Position numbers and translations under genes: made by a program
Shown here: piece by piece, positions 9,761 to 19,732 of the stretch
Layout of the letters: every line of letters begins with the position of its first letter
How positions within the stretch are numbered: the first letter of the stretch is position 1
Assembly (NCBI RefSeq): GCF_027587375.1
Contig: NZ_JAMXIC010000005.1
Span: 124,001 to 188,000 of the forward strand
Source of the DNA: Arthrobacter sp. B2a2-09
GTDB taxonomy: Bacteria > Actinomycetota > Actinomycetes > Actinomycetales > Micrococcaceae
Direction of reading: 5' to 3'
Length of the DNA: 64,000 nucleotides
Notes under the pieces: model-generated
The model's input: only the letters and a program-made list of their open reading frames with translations
Told to the model about the DNA's origin: nothing
The model's database searches: none

Positions 9761-12144
9761 TTGGTTCTCGTGGAACCTCTCGAAGATGCCTACACCAATG
9801 CCACCGTCATTTTGCGCCCGGCGCGGGTCGCTGTTCTGTTCCGCGGTGGTGATCATTGGCGCTCGTCGGCTCGCTTGGCGATCTCCGTTACCGGAAAGTA
9901 TTGGGGTGGAGCTGGGTTCATTCTTGTCCCTTTCAAAGATGACGGGACGGTTGCCCCTGAAATTATTGACGTTGTTGCGGCTTATGATCCTGACCACGTA
10001 GTTACCGTGCGCCTGCCGCTCAGCGAGATGGAGCGAGTAAATCCGGGGTTTGTCGCCCTTCGCTCCGAGGATGGCAAACTTCTCGTCGAGGCTGAGGAAC
10101 GCAGGTCCTATCTGGCTCGCCCCTATGTTATTGACCTGCCTGTACAGGACTCCGCGGCTTTGAAGGCCCGGGCTTTCGTGGCAGCGGCGTGTACCCCGTT
10201 TCGTTACGGCGGTCCGGATGAAGTTCAAAGGGAGAGCATCGAACACCTGGATTTCGAGGTGGGCGCACGACCCGGCCGGCTCATTGCCGCGGCACGTCCG
10301 ATGCCCTCTGAATCGGTCGTTCTTGCCGGTTCGGAGACTTGGACGGGGTCGGCGTCGCTCTCCCTCGCGATCCGCACAGGAATGCTGCCCTTCGCGCTCG
10401 AGAAAGACCAGGATGAGCGCGAAGAACCTGATGAGGCCCAGATGATGAGGCTCGCTCTCGACCCCGATAGGTGGTCCAGGAAAGCGCCAGGTGGTCTCGT
10501 GGAGAGAATGAACGTAGGCGGGGCATCAACCGGGGAAAAGACATATTTTTGGTGTGACGAGCCGGACGGCGGCTTGACCACACTGCGGTATCGTTTTTCG
10601 ATCGACGGCGGCGCCGTTGTTGTTGGTGACACCGCTGAGGATTTCGCGCTGGCTTACGCGTACGAGCGTCTGCTCGGCTTTGGCGTCTGGCTCAGCTCCG
10701 AGATGCTGACGAACGAAACCGTTGCCCGCACAATCCGGTTAGAACTCGCAAATGCAGGGATGCGTGTCCAGGGGTGGGCCGGCCGCCTCCTATTGTCCTC
10801 AAGCTCACTCGATAGAGCAGAATTGACGGGGCTTACGGAGGTGCTGTGTGGGGACAGCTGGGATGCTAACCCCTTCCCTGCCGCTTCCACTGACGCGATC
10901 GGAAGAAGCAAAAGTTTGCCTGACGGGGTAGAACTTGGCGTGCCTGAACTCCGCCTAGGGCTCCATCAAATGGCCGTGGCGGAGCCGCCTGAGACGCAAC
11001 TCTCTGTCCCTGTCTCGGTTGCCCAGGACGGCACCACGTTTATGCGCGCACCGCTCGCAACCCCGCAGCCCGTGGCACTAATAAGGCCAAAGAACGAGCC
11101 AGTGAGGCCGTACTGGTATATAGGCGTGAACTTCTGGGAGACGTCCATGCCACACGGTCGAGGGTCCCACAGATTTTCGTTCAACCAGAGCGGCAGCCTT
11201 TCATAAATAGCGAGGTCAGGAGCAGCAGGGACGGGTTTGTCTTCCACTCCCAAGCCGGGGGACTTATTGGGGCCGGGGCCTCCTTGACGAGCCAGATTCC
11301 ACAACCCAGGCTCAAGATTCTTGGCATGCAACCTTGGGTGCAAGCCATGGCTAATCAGGCAGGTCTTGAGGCAAAGTCATCTGTCCCTGGAATGCATGCC
11401 CAGCTCCTGGCCCGTCGACTCGGGGGAAGGCAGGCATTGGCTGCGATGGTTTCGGGGCCGTTTCACCCTGCCCTTAGAAGGTTCGCGTCAGGCGATCCGA
11501 AAAACCCGGCGGAGCGTACGAGCAAAGTCTTCCCTCTGAGGGACGGAGTTGCACTCGGGTATGACCCATATCCAAGGTTCGAAGCGCTGTGCAGGTCCGT
11601 TCCGGGACTGCGAGATGAGGATGTGCGAAGTTGGATCGATCAGCTTGCACAGGCCGATCTCCTCCGGCGTGGATTTATCCTTGATTGCTCCGACTGCACG
11701 CGGCCCTCGTTCGTGGGGATCGATCAGATCGGGCAACGTTTTCTCTGCGTCAGGTGCTCTGCAGTAAATGAGCTGACAGCTACACGGTGGAAAAATGACG
11801 GCAACGAGCCTGCCTGGTTCTACGACCTACACGCATCGTTCAGGGAGCTTATGACGACCCACGGGGATGTTGGGCTGTTCGCAGCCCAACACCTGAGAAG
11901 GGAAACCTGGGAGTACTCAGACACTTCGGAAATTGAGTTCCTCGCCGCCGGCACTGGCAAACCGGTGGCAGAAATGGATCTGATTGCGCACGTCAACGGT
12001 GAAGTCGTGGTCGTTGAAGCGAAGTCCAACGGGAAATTGGGAAACAGCCCAAGAGAGGCACGCTCCGCGGCGAAAAAGAAGATCGATATCGCCCGCTGTT
12101 CGCAGGCCCGTCAATTGCTAAATTCATCGATTAACGGCCGATAG
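9761..12144 (+). pseudogene. Frameshifted large gene: unknown N-terminus, zinc ribbon and PD-(D/E)XK nuclease C-terminus
   Basis: Two adjacent frames appear to be one gene of about 790 codons. The first runs from 9761 (TTG; a GTG at 9770 is also possible) to a stop at 11204-11206. The second frame is open from 10993 to 12144 and is protein-like well before any start, for example ELLGDVHATRSRVPQIFVQ around 11130-11190, so a -1 type shift must lie between about 11080 and 11130. The second part has CSDC...CVRC, a zinc-ribbon pattern, then EMDLIAH and VVVVEAKSNGK, matching the D...ExK core of PD-(D/E)XK nucleases. The N-terminal 440 residues are unrecognised. It stands alone between metabolic genes and uses more A/T-ending codons than they do. 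A defence nuclease is a guess. Confidence 0.6.
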
Positions 12145-12391
12145 GCACCCATACGTCGTCCTCCTGTCTCGGAAGCGGAATGGCCGTTCATCGAGGCAGA
12201 CTTAGCCAGGACGCATTCCGCCTACGTTGGGCAGCGAGGCCGACTCACCCGGTTGGGCTGGCCCCGTAAGCAAGAAATTGGGTTCTAGAAGGCCGTGTAT
12301 GAATCCTTATCAGGTCTCACGGCGAAGCCGGTTGGACGGTTCTGACCCCGATGAGGCGAATCGGGGGAGGTCCTTGGACCATGGCAATGGA

Positions 12392-13495
12392 TCACTTGGA
12401 GGCCAGAACGGTATCGGGGGCGACGAAGTCGTCCCATCCTTCCCTCATGTAGTTGATGAAGGCCGGGCTTAGGCCGGCCTCTTCGAGGTGGGTTTGTGTG
12501 ACCGGGAGTTCGGGGGAGCGGTGGTCGTGGTCGTGCTGGACGCGTTTGGGGAATCCGGGTTGGAGGATTGCGGCGCGGCCGATCATGACGAAGTCGCAGC
12601 CGGTTTGGAGGGCCGCGGCGGCTTTTCGTGCGCTCATGACTTTGCCTGATGCACCGAGTTTCACGTTTCCTCGCGGGAGGTCGGTGAACAGGCTGAGCAG
12701 GGTGCGGCCCTTGAACTCGTCTTCGTCGGTGGTTTTGTCGATGTCGTGGAGGGCCATGTCGAGGTAGTCGATGGATCCTGTGTGGATGGCTTCCGCCGCG
12801 ACGTCGCGGATTTCTGCGACTTGAAGTCCGAACCGTTCGGTGGAGAGACGTAGTCCTAGCTGGAAGTCGGGGCGGCAGGCGTTCCGGATGCCTTCGATGA
12901 TTTCGAAGATGAGCCGGGAGCGCCCTTCGAGTGTCCCGCCGTAGGGGTCGGTCCTGGTGTTGAGGGTGGGGGAGAGGAATTGGGCCAGGACGTGGCCGAA
13001 TGCGCCGTGGAGTTCGACCCCGTCAAAGCCTGCCGTGTCGGCGCGCTGCGCGGCCGTGATGAAATCATCGCGCAGATGCTCGACCTCTGCCGTGGACAGT
13101 GTGCGTGCGCCGTCGGCGATGTCGCCGCTCGGCCCGGCGGGTATGCCGTTGACGCCACCCAGTGCGCGCGCCCCGCTGTGGTGGAGTTGCACGGAGGAGA
13201 CTGAGCCGCCCGCGCGGATGAGGGCGGCGAGCCGGGCCAGGCCTTCCACGTGGCGGTCGTCGTAGATGCCCAGCTGTCCGTGGAAGCCCTTCCCTGCACG
13301 CTGGACGTTCGTGGCGCAGGTCATCGTCATCCCGTATCCGTCCCGGGCGCACCGTCCGATCCAGGCAATGTCGTGATCCGAGACCGTGCCGTCCTCGTTA
13401 CTCTGTTTGTTCGTGAGGGGCGCGAGCAGGAGCCGGTTCTTCAATTCGGGGCCGCGGGTGAAGGCGAGGGGCTGGAAAAGATCCGGGACATTCAT
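12392..13495 (-). CDS. Old yellow enzyme family NADH:flavin oxidoreductase
   Basis: 367 aa from the ATG at 13495, which begins MNVPDLFQPL after a GGAG; the longer open frame upstream overlaps the DUF2255 gene. FMN-binding TIM-barrel signatures: RLLLAPLTNK near the N-terminus, VQLHHSGA, and GVELHGAFGHVLAQFLSP with NTRTDPYGG, where the substrate-binding residues lie. OYE enzymes reduce activated C=C bonds or act as dienoyl reductases. It is the last gene of the minus-strand run that starts at 25719, so it may reduce an unsaturated intermediate of that pathway. Substrate unknown. Confidence 0.85.
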   Translation of the reverse strand: MNVPDLFQPLAFTRGPELKNRLLLAPLTNKQSNEDGTVSDHDIAWIGRCARDGYGMTMTCATNVQRAGKGFHGQLGIYDDRHVEGLARLAALIRAGGSVSSVQLHHSGARALGGVNGIPAGPSGDIADGARTLSTAEVEHLRDDFITAAQRADTAGFDGVELHGAFGHVLAQFLSPTLNTRTDPYGGTLEGRSRLIFEIIEGIRNACRPDFQLGLRLSTERFGLQVAEIRDVAAEAIHTGSIDYLDMALHDIDKTTDEDEFKGRTLLSLFTDLPRGNVKLGASGKVMSARKAAAALQTGCDFVMIGRAAILQPGFPKRVQHDHDHRSPELPVTQTHLEEAGLSPAFINYMREGWDDFVAPDTVLASK

Positions 13496-13557
13496 TCGGT
13501 TAGGCTCCGTTTCCGTGGGCGGGGCGGCGTCGGTTTTGGCGGCCGGTTTTTGGGAGT

Positions 13558-13929
13558 TCAGCGCGGAGAGATTTTGACGGTCGCGGATTTCGGTCCGTCG
13601 CCTTGCATGATCGGCACGGCGGAGCTCCCGGGGTATTTTTTCTCGTAGGCAGCATCGATGAGGTCGTCGAGTTCGCGGCGGGCAGGTTCGAACGTCACCT
13701 CGTGCTCGGCACCGGCGACGCGGATCCGTCCTGCTTGCTGGCGTAGGGCAGCCTGGTACCAACGGGAGTCCGGGCCATTGGCGGCACGGACGTAGACGTC
13801 GCCGCGTACGACGAGGGACCAGACCTGGGTCGGCGTTCCGTAGGTGACGCCATCCTCGCGGAAGGGGGATACATAAAGATCCTCGTTCTCGGCAATGGTG
13901 CGGAGGTCTTGTGGCGACCAGGAGGTCAT
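13558..13929 (-). CDS. DUF2255 family protein
   Basis: 123 aa from the ATG at 13929 (MTSWSPQDLRTIAENED). The sequence YVSPFREDGVTYGTPTQVWSLVVRGDVYVRA is the conserved core of the DUF2255 family, small soluble proteins resembling the FMN-binding split-barrel/deazaflavin group. The C-terminal DDLIDAAYEKKY is also typical. It sits between the aldo/keto reductase and OYE genes with short gaps, so it is probably co-transcribed. No catalytic role is established from sequence; a flavin-related accessory function is a guess from its neighbours. Confidence 0.7.
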   Translation of the reverse strand: MTSWSPQDLRTIAENEDLYVSPFREDGVTYGTPTQVWSLVVRGDVYVRAANGPDSRWYQAALRQQAGRIRVAGAEHEVTFEPARRELDDLIDAAYEKKYPGSSAVPIMQGDGPKSATVKISPR

Positions 13930-14004
13930 GTTTGGTCCAGCTTTCTGTTGGGTGAGTGCGTCCGGCGCGGCGGCGGGGCGCCGCGCCGGCAACGGATGTT
14001 GGAT

Positions 14005-14982
14005 TCAGAACCAGGTGGGTTCGCGTCGTGCGTAGGGCTTTTCGATGGCTGCGAGTTCATCCTCGGTGAGGTCCAGCTCGAGGGCCGCTGCGGCGTCGGC
14101 CAGGTGGTGTTCCTTGGTTGCCCCGACGATGGGGGCGTTCACTACCGGGTTCTTCAGCACCCAGGCCAGGGCGACCTGGGCCATCGAGACCCCGCGGGCC
14201 TGTGCGATGCGTTCGATCGCGTCGACGATGTCCCTGTCGCTGTCGAGCCAGAGCGGGTTCCCGTTGAAGTCCACGTCCGCGTTGGTCTTTGCCCGGTCGG
14301 TGCTCTTGTCGCCCCAGGGACGGGCGACGAAGCCGCCGGCGAGCGGACTCCAGGGGTTGCTGCCGACGCCCTGGTCCGCGAGCAAGGGGAACATCTCCCG
14401 TTCTTCTTCGCGCATGATGGGGCTGTACTGGTTCTGCATGGAGATGAATTTCGTGAAGCCGTGGGTTTCGGCGGCGTGCTGCATCTTGGCGAATTGCCAG
14501 GCGAACATGCTCGACGCGCCAAGGTAGCGGGCCTTGCCGGCCTTGACCACGTCGTGGAGTGCTTCCATGGTTTCTTCGACCGGGGTTTCGGGATCGTAGC
14601 GGTGGATCTGATAGAGGTCGATGTAGTCGGTGCCGAGCCGGGTGAGGGAGGCGTCCACCTGTTCCATGACGGCCTTGCGGGAGAGCCCGGATCCGCCGGG
14701 GCCCTCGTGCATGTGCTGGTGGACTTTCGTGGCAAGGACGATGTCGTCACGGCGGGTGAGTTCCTTGATTGCGCGGCCGACGATCTTCTCGGAACCGCCG
14801 AAGCTGTAGATGTTGGCGGTGTCCCAGAAGGTGATGCCCAGGTCGAGGGCCTGCCGGAAGAACGGTGCAGCAGCGTCGTAGTCGATCGCCCATTTCTCCC
14901 GGGATCCGTCTCCGTAGCCCATGGTTCCCAGGGAGATGCGGCTGACCTTCAGGCCTGATGAGCCCAGACGTGTGTATTCCAT
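14005..14982 (-). CDS. Aldo/keto reductase
   Basis: 325 aa from the ATG at 14982 (MEYTRLGSSGLKVSRISLGT). The catalytic tetrad is visible: Asp54 in WDTAN, Tyr59 in IYSFG, Lys86 in LATK and His127 in YQIHR. The C-terminal region carries the cofactor-binding segment ending in PIVGATKEHHLADA. It resembles the YajO/Tas-like NADPH reductases. The open frame continues far upstream on this strand, but that is a shadow of the MFS gene, not a fusion. It belongs to the 13-gene minus-strand run and probably reduces or oxidises a sugar carbonyl. Confidence 0.88.
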   Translation of the reverse strand: MEYTRLGSSGLKVSRISLGTMGYGDGSREKWAIDYDAAAPFFRQALDLGITFWDTANIYSFGGSEKIVGRAIKELTRRDDIVLATKVHQHMHEGPGGSGLSRKAVMEQVDASLTRLGTDYIDLYQIHRYDPETPVEETMEALHDVVKAGKARYLGASSMFAWQFAKMQHAAETHGFTKFISMQNQYSPIMREEEREMFPLLADQGVGSNPWSPLAGGFVARPWGDKSTDRAKTNADVDFNGNPLWLDSDRDIVDAIERIAQARGVSMAQVALAWVLKNPVVNAPIVGATKEHHLADAAAALELDLTEDELAAIEKPYARREPTWF

Positions 14983-15029
14983 TTGTGCTTTTCTCCTCGT
15001 GTTTGATTCGGTGCGTTGCACCGGGGTAG

Positions 15030-16226
15030 TCAGATCTGAGTGGTTGTCGGGGTGTGGCGGGGCAGGAAGCGGCGCAGGGGAATGCGTAGGGCCACGGACA
15101 CGGCGGCGAAGACAGCTCCGGTGACCGGGACCCAGGCCACGCCGAGGGCCTCGACGGTGAGCCCGCCCAGCGCTGCGCCCAGGGCGATGCCGAGCTGGAT
15201 GGCGAGGACGGAGATGCTGGTGACTGTGTCGGGGGCCTCGTGGCCGACGACGAGGATGACCTGCTGATCGAACACCGCCGCGGCGGAGTATCCGGCTCCC
15301 CAGATCCCCAGGAGTACGACGGCGAACGAAAGGTTCACGGGCAGTACGCCCAAGCCGACGAGGCCGGCGACGATGAGCGTCGGGGCGGCCAGGAGCCCTG
15401 CGAACAGGGCCCGCCGTGGCACCCGTCCGGCCAGGGCTACGCCGGCCAGGCCGGCGATTCCCAGGACGGCGATGCCGGCGCCGACCATTTCCCCGAGACC
15501 CGCGTGTTCCAGGAACGGGGCGATATAGGTGAGGACGGCAAAGTGGGCCAGCAGCATGACAGCCCAGCCCCCCACAATCAGGCCGACTCCGGGCAGGCGG
15601 GCTGCCCGGGCGATGGAGAGCGGCCGTTTGGTGTCCGGGCTCACCTGGGGAATCGTGAGGAAGGCAAACACTGCCAGGGCCGCGCTCACCCCCGCCAGGA
15701 TCAGGAACGCGGTGCGCCAGCCCCATGCCTGGCCTAAAAGGGTTCCCAGCGGTGTGCCGACTGCCAGGCCCAGGCTGGTGCCGGCGAAGACGATCGCCAT
15801 CGCCCGGGGCGCCCGCGCCGGGCTGGTGACCCGGCCGACCAAGGGGGCCATGGTCGCCCACAGCAGACCGTGCGCAACACCTGCCAGGACCCGCCCGGTG
15901 ATGGCGATCGGAAGGGTCGGGCTGAGGGCGATGAGGACGTTGGCGGCCGCGAAGACGGACAGGATCGCCGCGAACAGTACCCGTCGCGGGACGCGGAGCG
16001 TGAACCGGGTCAGGGGCAGGACGGTAAGGACGATCGCGGCCGCGTACGCCGAGGTCAGGGACCCGGCCCCGGCGATGCCGGTGCCAAGGTCCGAGGCGAT
16101 GCGGGTCAGCAACCCCGAGGGCAGAAGTTCGGTGGTGACGCTGGTGAAGCCGCACAGGCTCAAGACCACCAAGGGCAACAAGGAAGAACGGGTGCCCGCA
16201 GGCGGGGTGGCTGTGGTGGTCACCAT
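15030..16226 (-). CDS. MFS transporter, AraJ/drug-efflux-like
   Basis: About 398 aa from the ATG at 16226; a TTG at 16238 is an alternative and neither has a strong ribosome site. Twelve hydrophobic segments are evident. Motifs such as GRVLAGVAHGLLWATMAPLVGR and the AIVFAGTSLGLAVGTPLG helix match the AraJ/PbuE branch of DHA1 exporters; both are described here in part only. It lies 47 bases downstream of the epimerase gene and upstream of the aldo/keto reductase. An exporter inside a sugar operon may remove an intermediate or analogue; this is inference. Confidence 0.82.
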   Translation of the reverse strand: MVTTTATPPAGTRSSLLPLVVLSLCGFTSVTTELLPSGLLTRIASDLGTGIAGAGSLTSAYAAAIVLTVLPLTRFTLRVPRRVLFAAILSVFAAANVLIALSPTLPIAITGRVLAGVAHGLLWATMAPLVGRVTSPARAPRAMAIVFAGTSLGLAVGTPLGTLLGQAWGWRTAFLILAGVSAALAVFAFLTIPQVSPDTKRPLSIARAARLPGVGLIVGGWAVMLLAHFAVLTYIAPFLEHAGLGEMVGAGIAVLGIAGLAGVALAGRVPRRALFAGLLAAPTLIVAGLVGLGVLPVNLSFAVVLLGIWGAGYSAAAVFDQQVILVVGHEAPDTVTSISVLAIQLGIALGAALGGLTVEALGVAWVPVTGAVFAAVSVALRIPLRRFLPRHTPTTTQI

Positions 16227-16272
16227 GGGTGGATCCAATCGATTGCAGAGACGGTGTTCCGTTTGAGACGTG

Positions 16273-17271
16273 TTAGTCCTGGCTGAAGGCGGCGTCGAAG
16301 CTGGTTTGGGAGGCGGGGTAGTCGTATTTTTTGAGGGCGGCGAGGGCTTCGGGGGCGCCGTGGAGGCGGTCCATGCCGGCGTCTTCCCATTCGATGCTGA
16401 TGGGTCCGGTGTAGCCGATGGCGGTGAGGGCGCGGAAGGAGGATTCCCAGGGCACGTCGCCGCGTCCGGCGGAGACGAAGTCCCAGCCGCGGCGGGGGTC
16501 GCCCCAGGGCAGGTGGGAGCCGAGGACGGTGTTCCGGCCGGTGGGGCGGAGCTTGGTGTCTTTGCAGTCCACGTGGTAGATCCGGTCCTTGAAGTCCCAG
16601 ATGAAGGAGACGGGGTCGATGCCTTGCCACATGAAGTGCGAGGGGTCCCAGTTCAGCCCGAATGCTTCCCGGTGCCCGATCGCTTCCAGGGTCCGGACGG
16701 TGGTCCAGTAGTCGTAGGCGATCTCGGAGGGGTGGACTTCGTGGGCGAAGCGGACCCCGCATTCGTCGAAGACGTCCAGGATGGGGTTCCAGCGGTCGGC
16801 GAAGTCCTGGTAGCCGGCCTCGATGACCTTCTCAGGGACAGGCGGGAACATCGCGACGTATTGCCAGATCGAGGAACCGGTGAAGCCGACCACGGTGTCC
16901 ACGCCGAGGGCCTTGGCGAGGCGGGCGGTGTGTTTCATTTCCTCGGCGGCGCGTTGGCGGACGCCTTCGGGGTCCCCGTCGCCCCAGACCTTGGCCCCGA
17001 CGATGGCCTGGTGGCGGAAGTCGATAGGGTCATCGCACACGGCCTGGCCCTTGAGGTGGTTGGAGATGGCCCAGACCTTCAGGTTGTACTTGTCCAGGAT
17101 GGCGAGTTTGGACTCGACGTAGCCGGGTTCGTCCCAGCGCCAGGCGTCCAGGTGGTCCCCGGACACGGCGATTTCCAGGCCGTCATAGCCCCAGCCGGAG
17201 GCCAGGCGGGCGACTTCCTCGAAGGGCAGGTCGGCCCACTGGCCGGTGAACAAGGTATACGGGCGGGGCAT
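16273..17271 (-). CDS. Sugar phosphate isomerase/epimerase (xylose-isomerase-like TIM barrel)
   Basis: 332 aa from the ATG at 17271, preceded by AGGAG six bases away. The AP_endonuc_2 fold is recognisable from GWGYDGLEIAV near the N-terminus, EVHPSEIAYDYWT and NWDPSHFMWQGIDP in the middle, and HVDCKD, giving the Glu/Asp/His/Glu metal site. These enzymes isomerise or epimerise sugars or keto-inositols. A second, shorter family member lies at 19732-20466 in the same operon, so two distinct steps are likely. Confidence 0.85.
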   Translation of the reverse strand: MPRPYTLFTGQWADLPFEEVARLASGWGYDGLEIAVSGDHLDAWRWDEPGYVESKLAILDKYNLKVWAISNHLKGQAVCDDPIDFRHQAIVGAKVWGDGDPEGVRQRAAEEMKHTARLAKALGVDTVVGFTGSSIWQYVAMFPPVPEKVIEAGYQDFADRWNPILDVFDECGVRFAHEVHPSEIAYDYWTTVRTLEAIGHREAFGLNWDPSHFMWQGIDPVSFIWDFKDRIYHVDCKDTKLRPTGRNTVLGSHLPWGDPRRGWDFVSAGRGDVPWESSFRALTAIGYTGPISIEWEDAGMDRLHGAPEALAALKKYDYPASQTSFDAAFSQD

Positions 17272-17407
17272 TGGTTCTCCTTGCAAAAATTTTCGGGGGA
17301 CTGCACTTGGCTGCTCGCCGGCGAACTACCGCGAACGGCGGGTTGGACCCGTGCTCTCGGCGGTTGTCCTCACTGACTACGAGCAGATCCAACATGGTGT
17401 CCGACCT

Positions 17408-18508
17408 TTATGCGCTATTTGATGCCGGTTGCGGGGTTGCCGGGGGTGCGTTGTCGGCGGGGGTCGCGGCGGCGAAGTTTTCGATCAGGTGCCGGGATCC
17501 GTTCGGGTCATCGGGTTCCACGATGCGGGCGATCCACCGGGCTACTGCTGCTTCGTGGATTTCGCCGATGCTGGAGTTGGCTGCGAAAAGCGTGTAGGCG
17601 TGGGTGCCGCCCGGGATGACGTGGAGTTCGCAATCGCCGCCGTCGCGCCAGATCGCGGACGCGAAGGCAACGTCTTCGTCCCGGAAGGGTTCTGCCGAGC
17701 CGACGGTGATCAGTATCGGCGCCAGGCCGCCGAGCCAGGGTGCCCGGGCCGCCGCATCGTAAGGTGAGACGTCGTCGGTGCCCACGGCGTCGCCGAGGAC
17801 AGCTTGCCAGCAGACCTTGTTGCTGCGGGTGGCCCACAGCCCGAGGTCCTCGTATTGGCGGGCGGATACGGTGTCATTGCGGTCATCGATCATCGGGCAG
17901 TTCAGCCACACGCCTTCGAAGGAGGGGCCCCGCCGGTCGCGGGCCAGCAGCGCGACCCCGGCTGCAATACCGCCGCCGCCGCTCATTCCTGCGAGCACGA
18001 CACGTTCGGGGTCGAATCCCAGTTCGCCCGCATGCTCCACGACCCAGGAAGCCGCTGCGTAGGCGTCTTCGACCGGAACCGGGGCCGGGAACTCCGGGGC
18101 AAGCCGGTATTCGATGCTCACGAGGGTCCCGCCATGCTGCTGGACCCACGGCAAGACAACGCTGACGTCAAGAAACCGGTCGCCCAGGACCATGCCGCCA
18201 CCGTGGATGAAGATGAAGCCCGGACCGGTTTCGGCGTCGCCCGGGCGCCGCCACACACCCGCTTTGCCCAGGTGGCCGTTGTAGCCGGGCACCTCGATAT
18301 CGCGGTGTTCGAGCCCGAAGCGGTCGAGGGTCTGCGCGTCTTCTCCTGCATGGCCACGATGAACGGGTATTTCCTCAAGCTTCAGCGCGGTCCAGGAAAG
18401 CATGTCGCTGGCGGTTTGGATCTGGGAATGGAACGGCGGGCGGGGGGTCTCGCCGAATTGATCGCGACCGCGAGCCGGTGCGGTCATCGGCGGCAAGTTG
18501 TGGTTCAT
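17408..18508 (-). CDS. Alpha/beta hydrolase, HSL-like esterase
   Basis: 366 aa. HGGGMVLGD forms the oxyanion hole. The nucleophile elbow is GMSGGGG instead of the usual GDSAGG, still with a central Ser. The acid is Asp in SAEPFRDED and the base is His in GGTHAYTLF. There is no signal peptide. The gene starts four bases after the stop of the upstream Gfo/Idh gene, so it is translated from the same message. In this operon it could deacylate a modified sugar or open a lactone made by a dehydrogenase. The C-terminal 30 residues are Pro/Ala-rich and probably disordered. Confidence 0.83.
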   Translation of the reverse strand: MNHNLPPMTAPARGRDQFGETPRPPFHSQIQTASDMLSWTALKLEEIPVHRGHAGEDAQTLDRFGLEHRDIEVPGYNGHLGKAGVWRRPGDAETGPGFIFIHGGGMVLGDRFLDVSVVLPWVQQHGGTLVSIEYRLAPEFPAPVPVEDAYAAASWVVEHAGELGFDPERVVLAGMSGGGGIAAGVALLARDRRGPSFEGVWLNCPMIDDRNDTVSARQYEDLGLWATRSNKVCWQAVLGDAVGTDDVSPYDAAARAPWLGGLAPILITVGSAEPFRDEDVAFASAIWRDGGDCELHVIPGGTHAYTLFAANSSIGEIHEAAVARWIARIVEPDDPNGSRHLIENFAAATPADNAPPATPQPASNSA

Positions 18509-18511
18509 GGT

Positions 18512-19732
18512 TCACTTTCTTGATGGGACAAGTGCTGCGTGGGCGGCCTGTACGTCGGTGCCGGGCACTGTTTTAGGCGCCGGCGTCGTCAGTCCCCGGG
18601 GGACAGGGGTGATGGTGCTTTTGTTTTTCGCTGATTCTTCGACGGCTGCCAGGACGCGCTGGACCTGTAGTCCTTCCTCGAAGGAAGGCGAGTGGGCGGT
18701 GCCGGTGCTAATGGCGGTGAGGAAGTCCCGGATCTGGTGGGTGAAGGTGTGTTCCCAGCCGATGACGTGGCCCTGGGGCCACCAGGCGTCCAGGTAGGGG
18801 TGTTCGGGTTCGGTGACCAGGACCCGGCTGAATCCCTGCTCCCGGGCCGGAAGCGTTGCATCGAGGAAGTGGAGTTCGTTGATGGATTCCAGGTCAAAGG
18901 TCAGCGCGCCGCGGGTTCCGTAGATTTCGATCTGCAGGCTGTTCTTCCGGCCGGCCGCCACGCGTGAGGCCTCCACCGAGGCCCCCACCCCGCCGGTCAG
19001 TCCCAGGGTGGCCCAGGCTGCGTCGTCAACGGTGACGTCCTCCATGCCGTCCGAGCCGGGCCTTTGGGTCACGAATGTCCTCAGCACCCCGGTGGCTTCG
19101 ATGACGCTTTCGCCGGTGAGGTGTTGGATCTGGTCGATCGCGTGGGAGGCGATGTCGCCCAGGGCGCCGGTGCCGGCCGTTTCGGCACGTAGCCGCCAGG
19201 ACATCGGCGTTTCGGGATCAGCGAGCCAGTCCTGCAGGTACGAGGCCCGGACGTGCCGGACCGTGCCGAGCCGGCCCTCCGCGATCAATTCCTTCGCCAG
19301 GGCCAGGGCGGGGACGCCCCGGTAGTTGAAACCGACCATCGACTGGACCCCGCGTTCGCGCGCGGTGCGGGCTGCTTCGGTCATGGCTTCGGCTTCGGCC
19401 AGGGTGTTGGCGAGCGGCTTTTCGACGAGGACGTGCTTGCCGGCCTCCAGCGCCGCGATGGCGATTTCGGCGTGCATCCAGCCCGGGGCGCAGATATCCA
19501 CGATGTCGATGTCATCGCGGGTGATCACGGTGCGCCAGTCGGTGGCTGATTCGGCCCACCCGTATTTGGCTGCGGCGCCGGCCACCTGGGCGGCGTCCCG
19601 GCCCACGAGGACTTTCCGTTCGAAGGCCGGGACGTCGAAGAAGCTGGCCACGTTCCGCCACGCGTTGGAGTGGGCCTTGCCCATGAACGCGTAGCCGATC
19701 ATTGCCACGCCTAAGGGAACGATGCGGCTCAT
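18512..19732 (-). CDS. Gfo/Idh/MocA family dehydrogenase
   Basis: 406 aa. The N-terminal Rossmann fold begins VAMIGYAFMGKAHSNAW and carries the diagnostic EKP (LVEKPLANT, near residue 100). The C-terminal alpha/beta domain includes GDIASHAIDQIQHLTG, with the His/Asp pair used as catalytic residues in the family. It oxidises a sugar or inositol hydroxyl with NAD(P). Its ATG overlaps the stop of the epimerase gene by one base (TAATG), so the two are translationally coupled, fitting an oxidation/epimerisation pair. Confidence 0.9.
   Translation of the reverse strand: MSRIVPLGVAMIGYAFMGKAHSNAWRNVASFFDVPAFERKVLVGRDAAQVAGAAAKYGWAESATDWRTVITRDDIDIVDICAPGWMHAEIAIAALEAGKHVLVEKPLANTLAEAEAMTEAARTARERGVQSMVGFNYRGVPALALAKELIAEGRLGTVRHVRASYLQDWLADPETPMSWRLRAETAGTGALGDIASHAIDQIQHLTGESVIEATGVLRTFVTQRPGSDGMEDVTVDDAAWATLGLTGGVGASVEASRVAAGRKNSLQIEIYGTRGALTFDLESINELHFLDATLPAREQGFSRVLVTEPEHPYLDAWWPQGHVIGWEHTFTHQIRDFLTAISTGTAHSPSFEEGLQVQRVLAAVEESAKNKSTITPVPRGLTTPAPKTVPGTDVQAAHAALVPSRK

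Noticed and set aside
14005..16155. Apparent 716-aa AKR fusion
   Set aside because: The upstream part is an out-of-frame reading of the MFS gene; the AKR has its own ATG at 14982 with a typical N-terminus.
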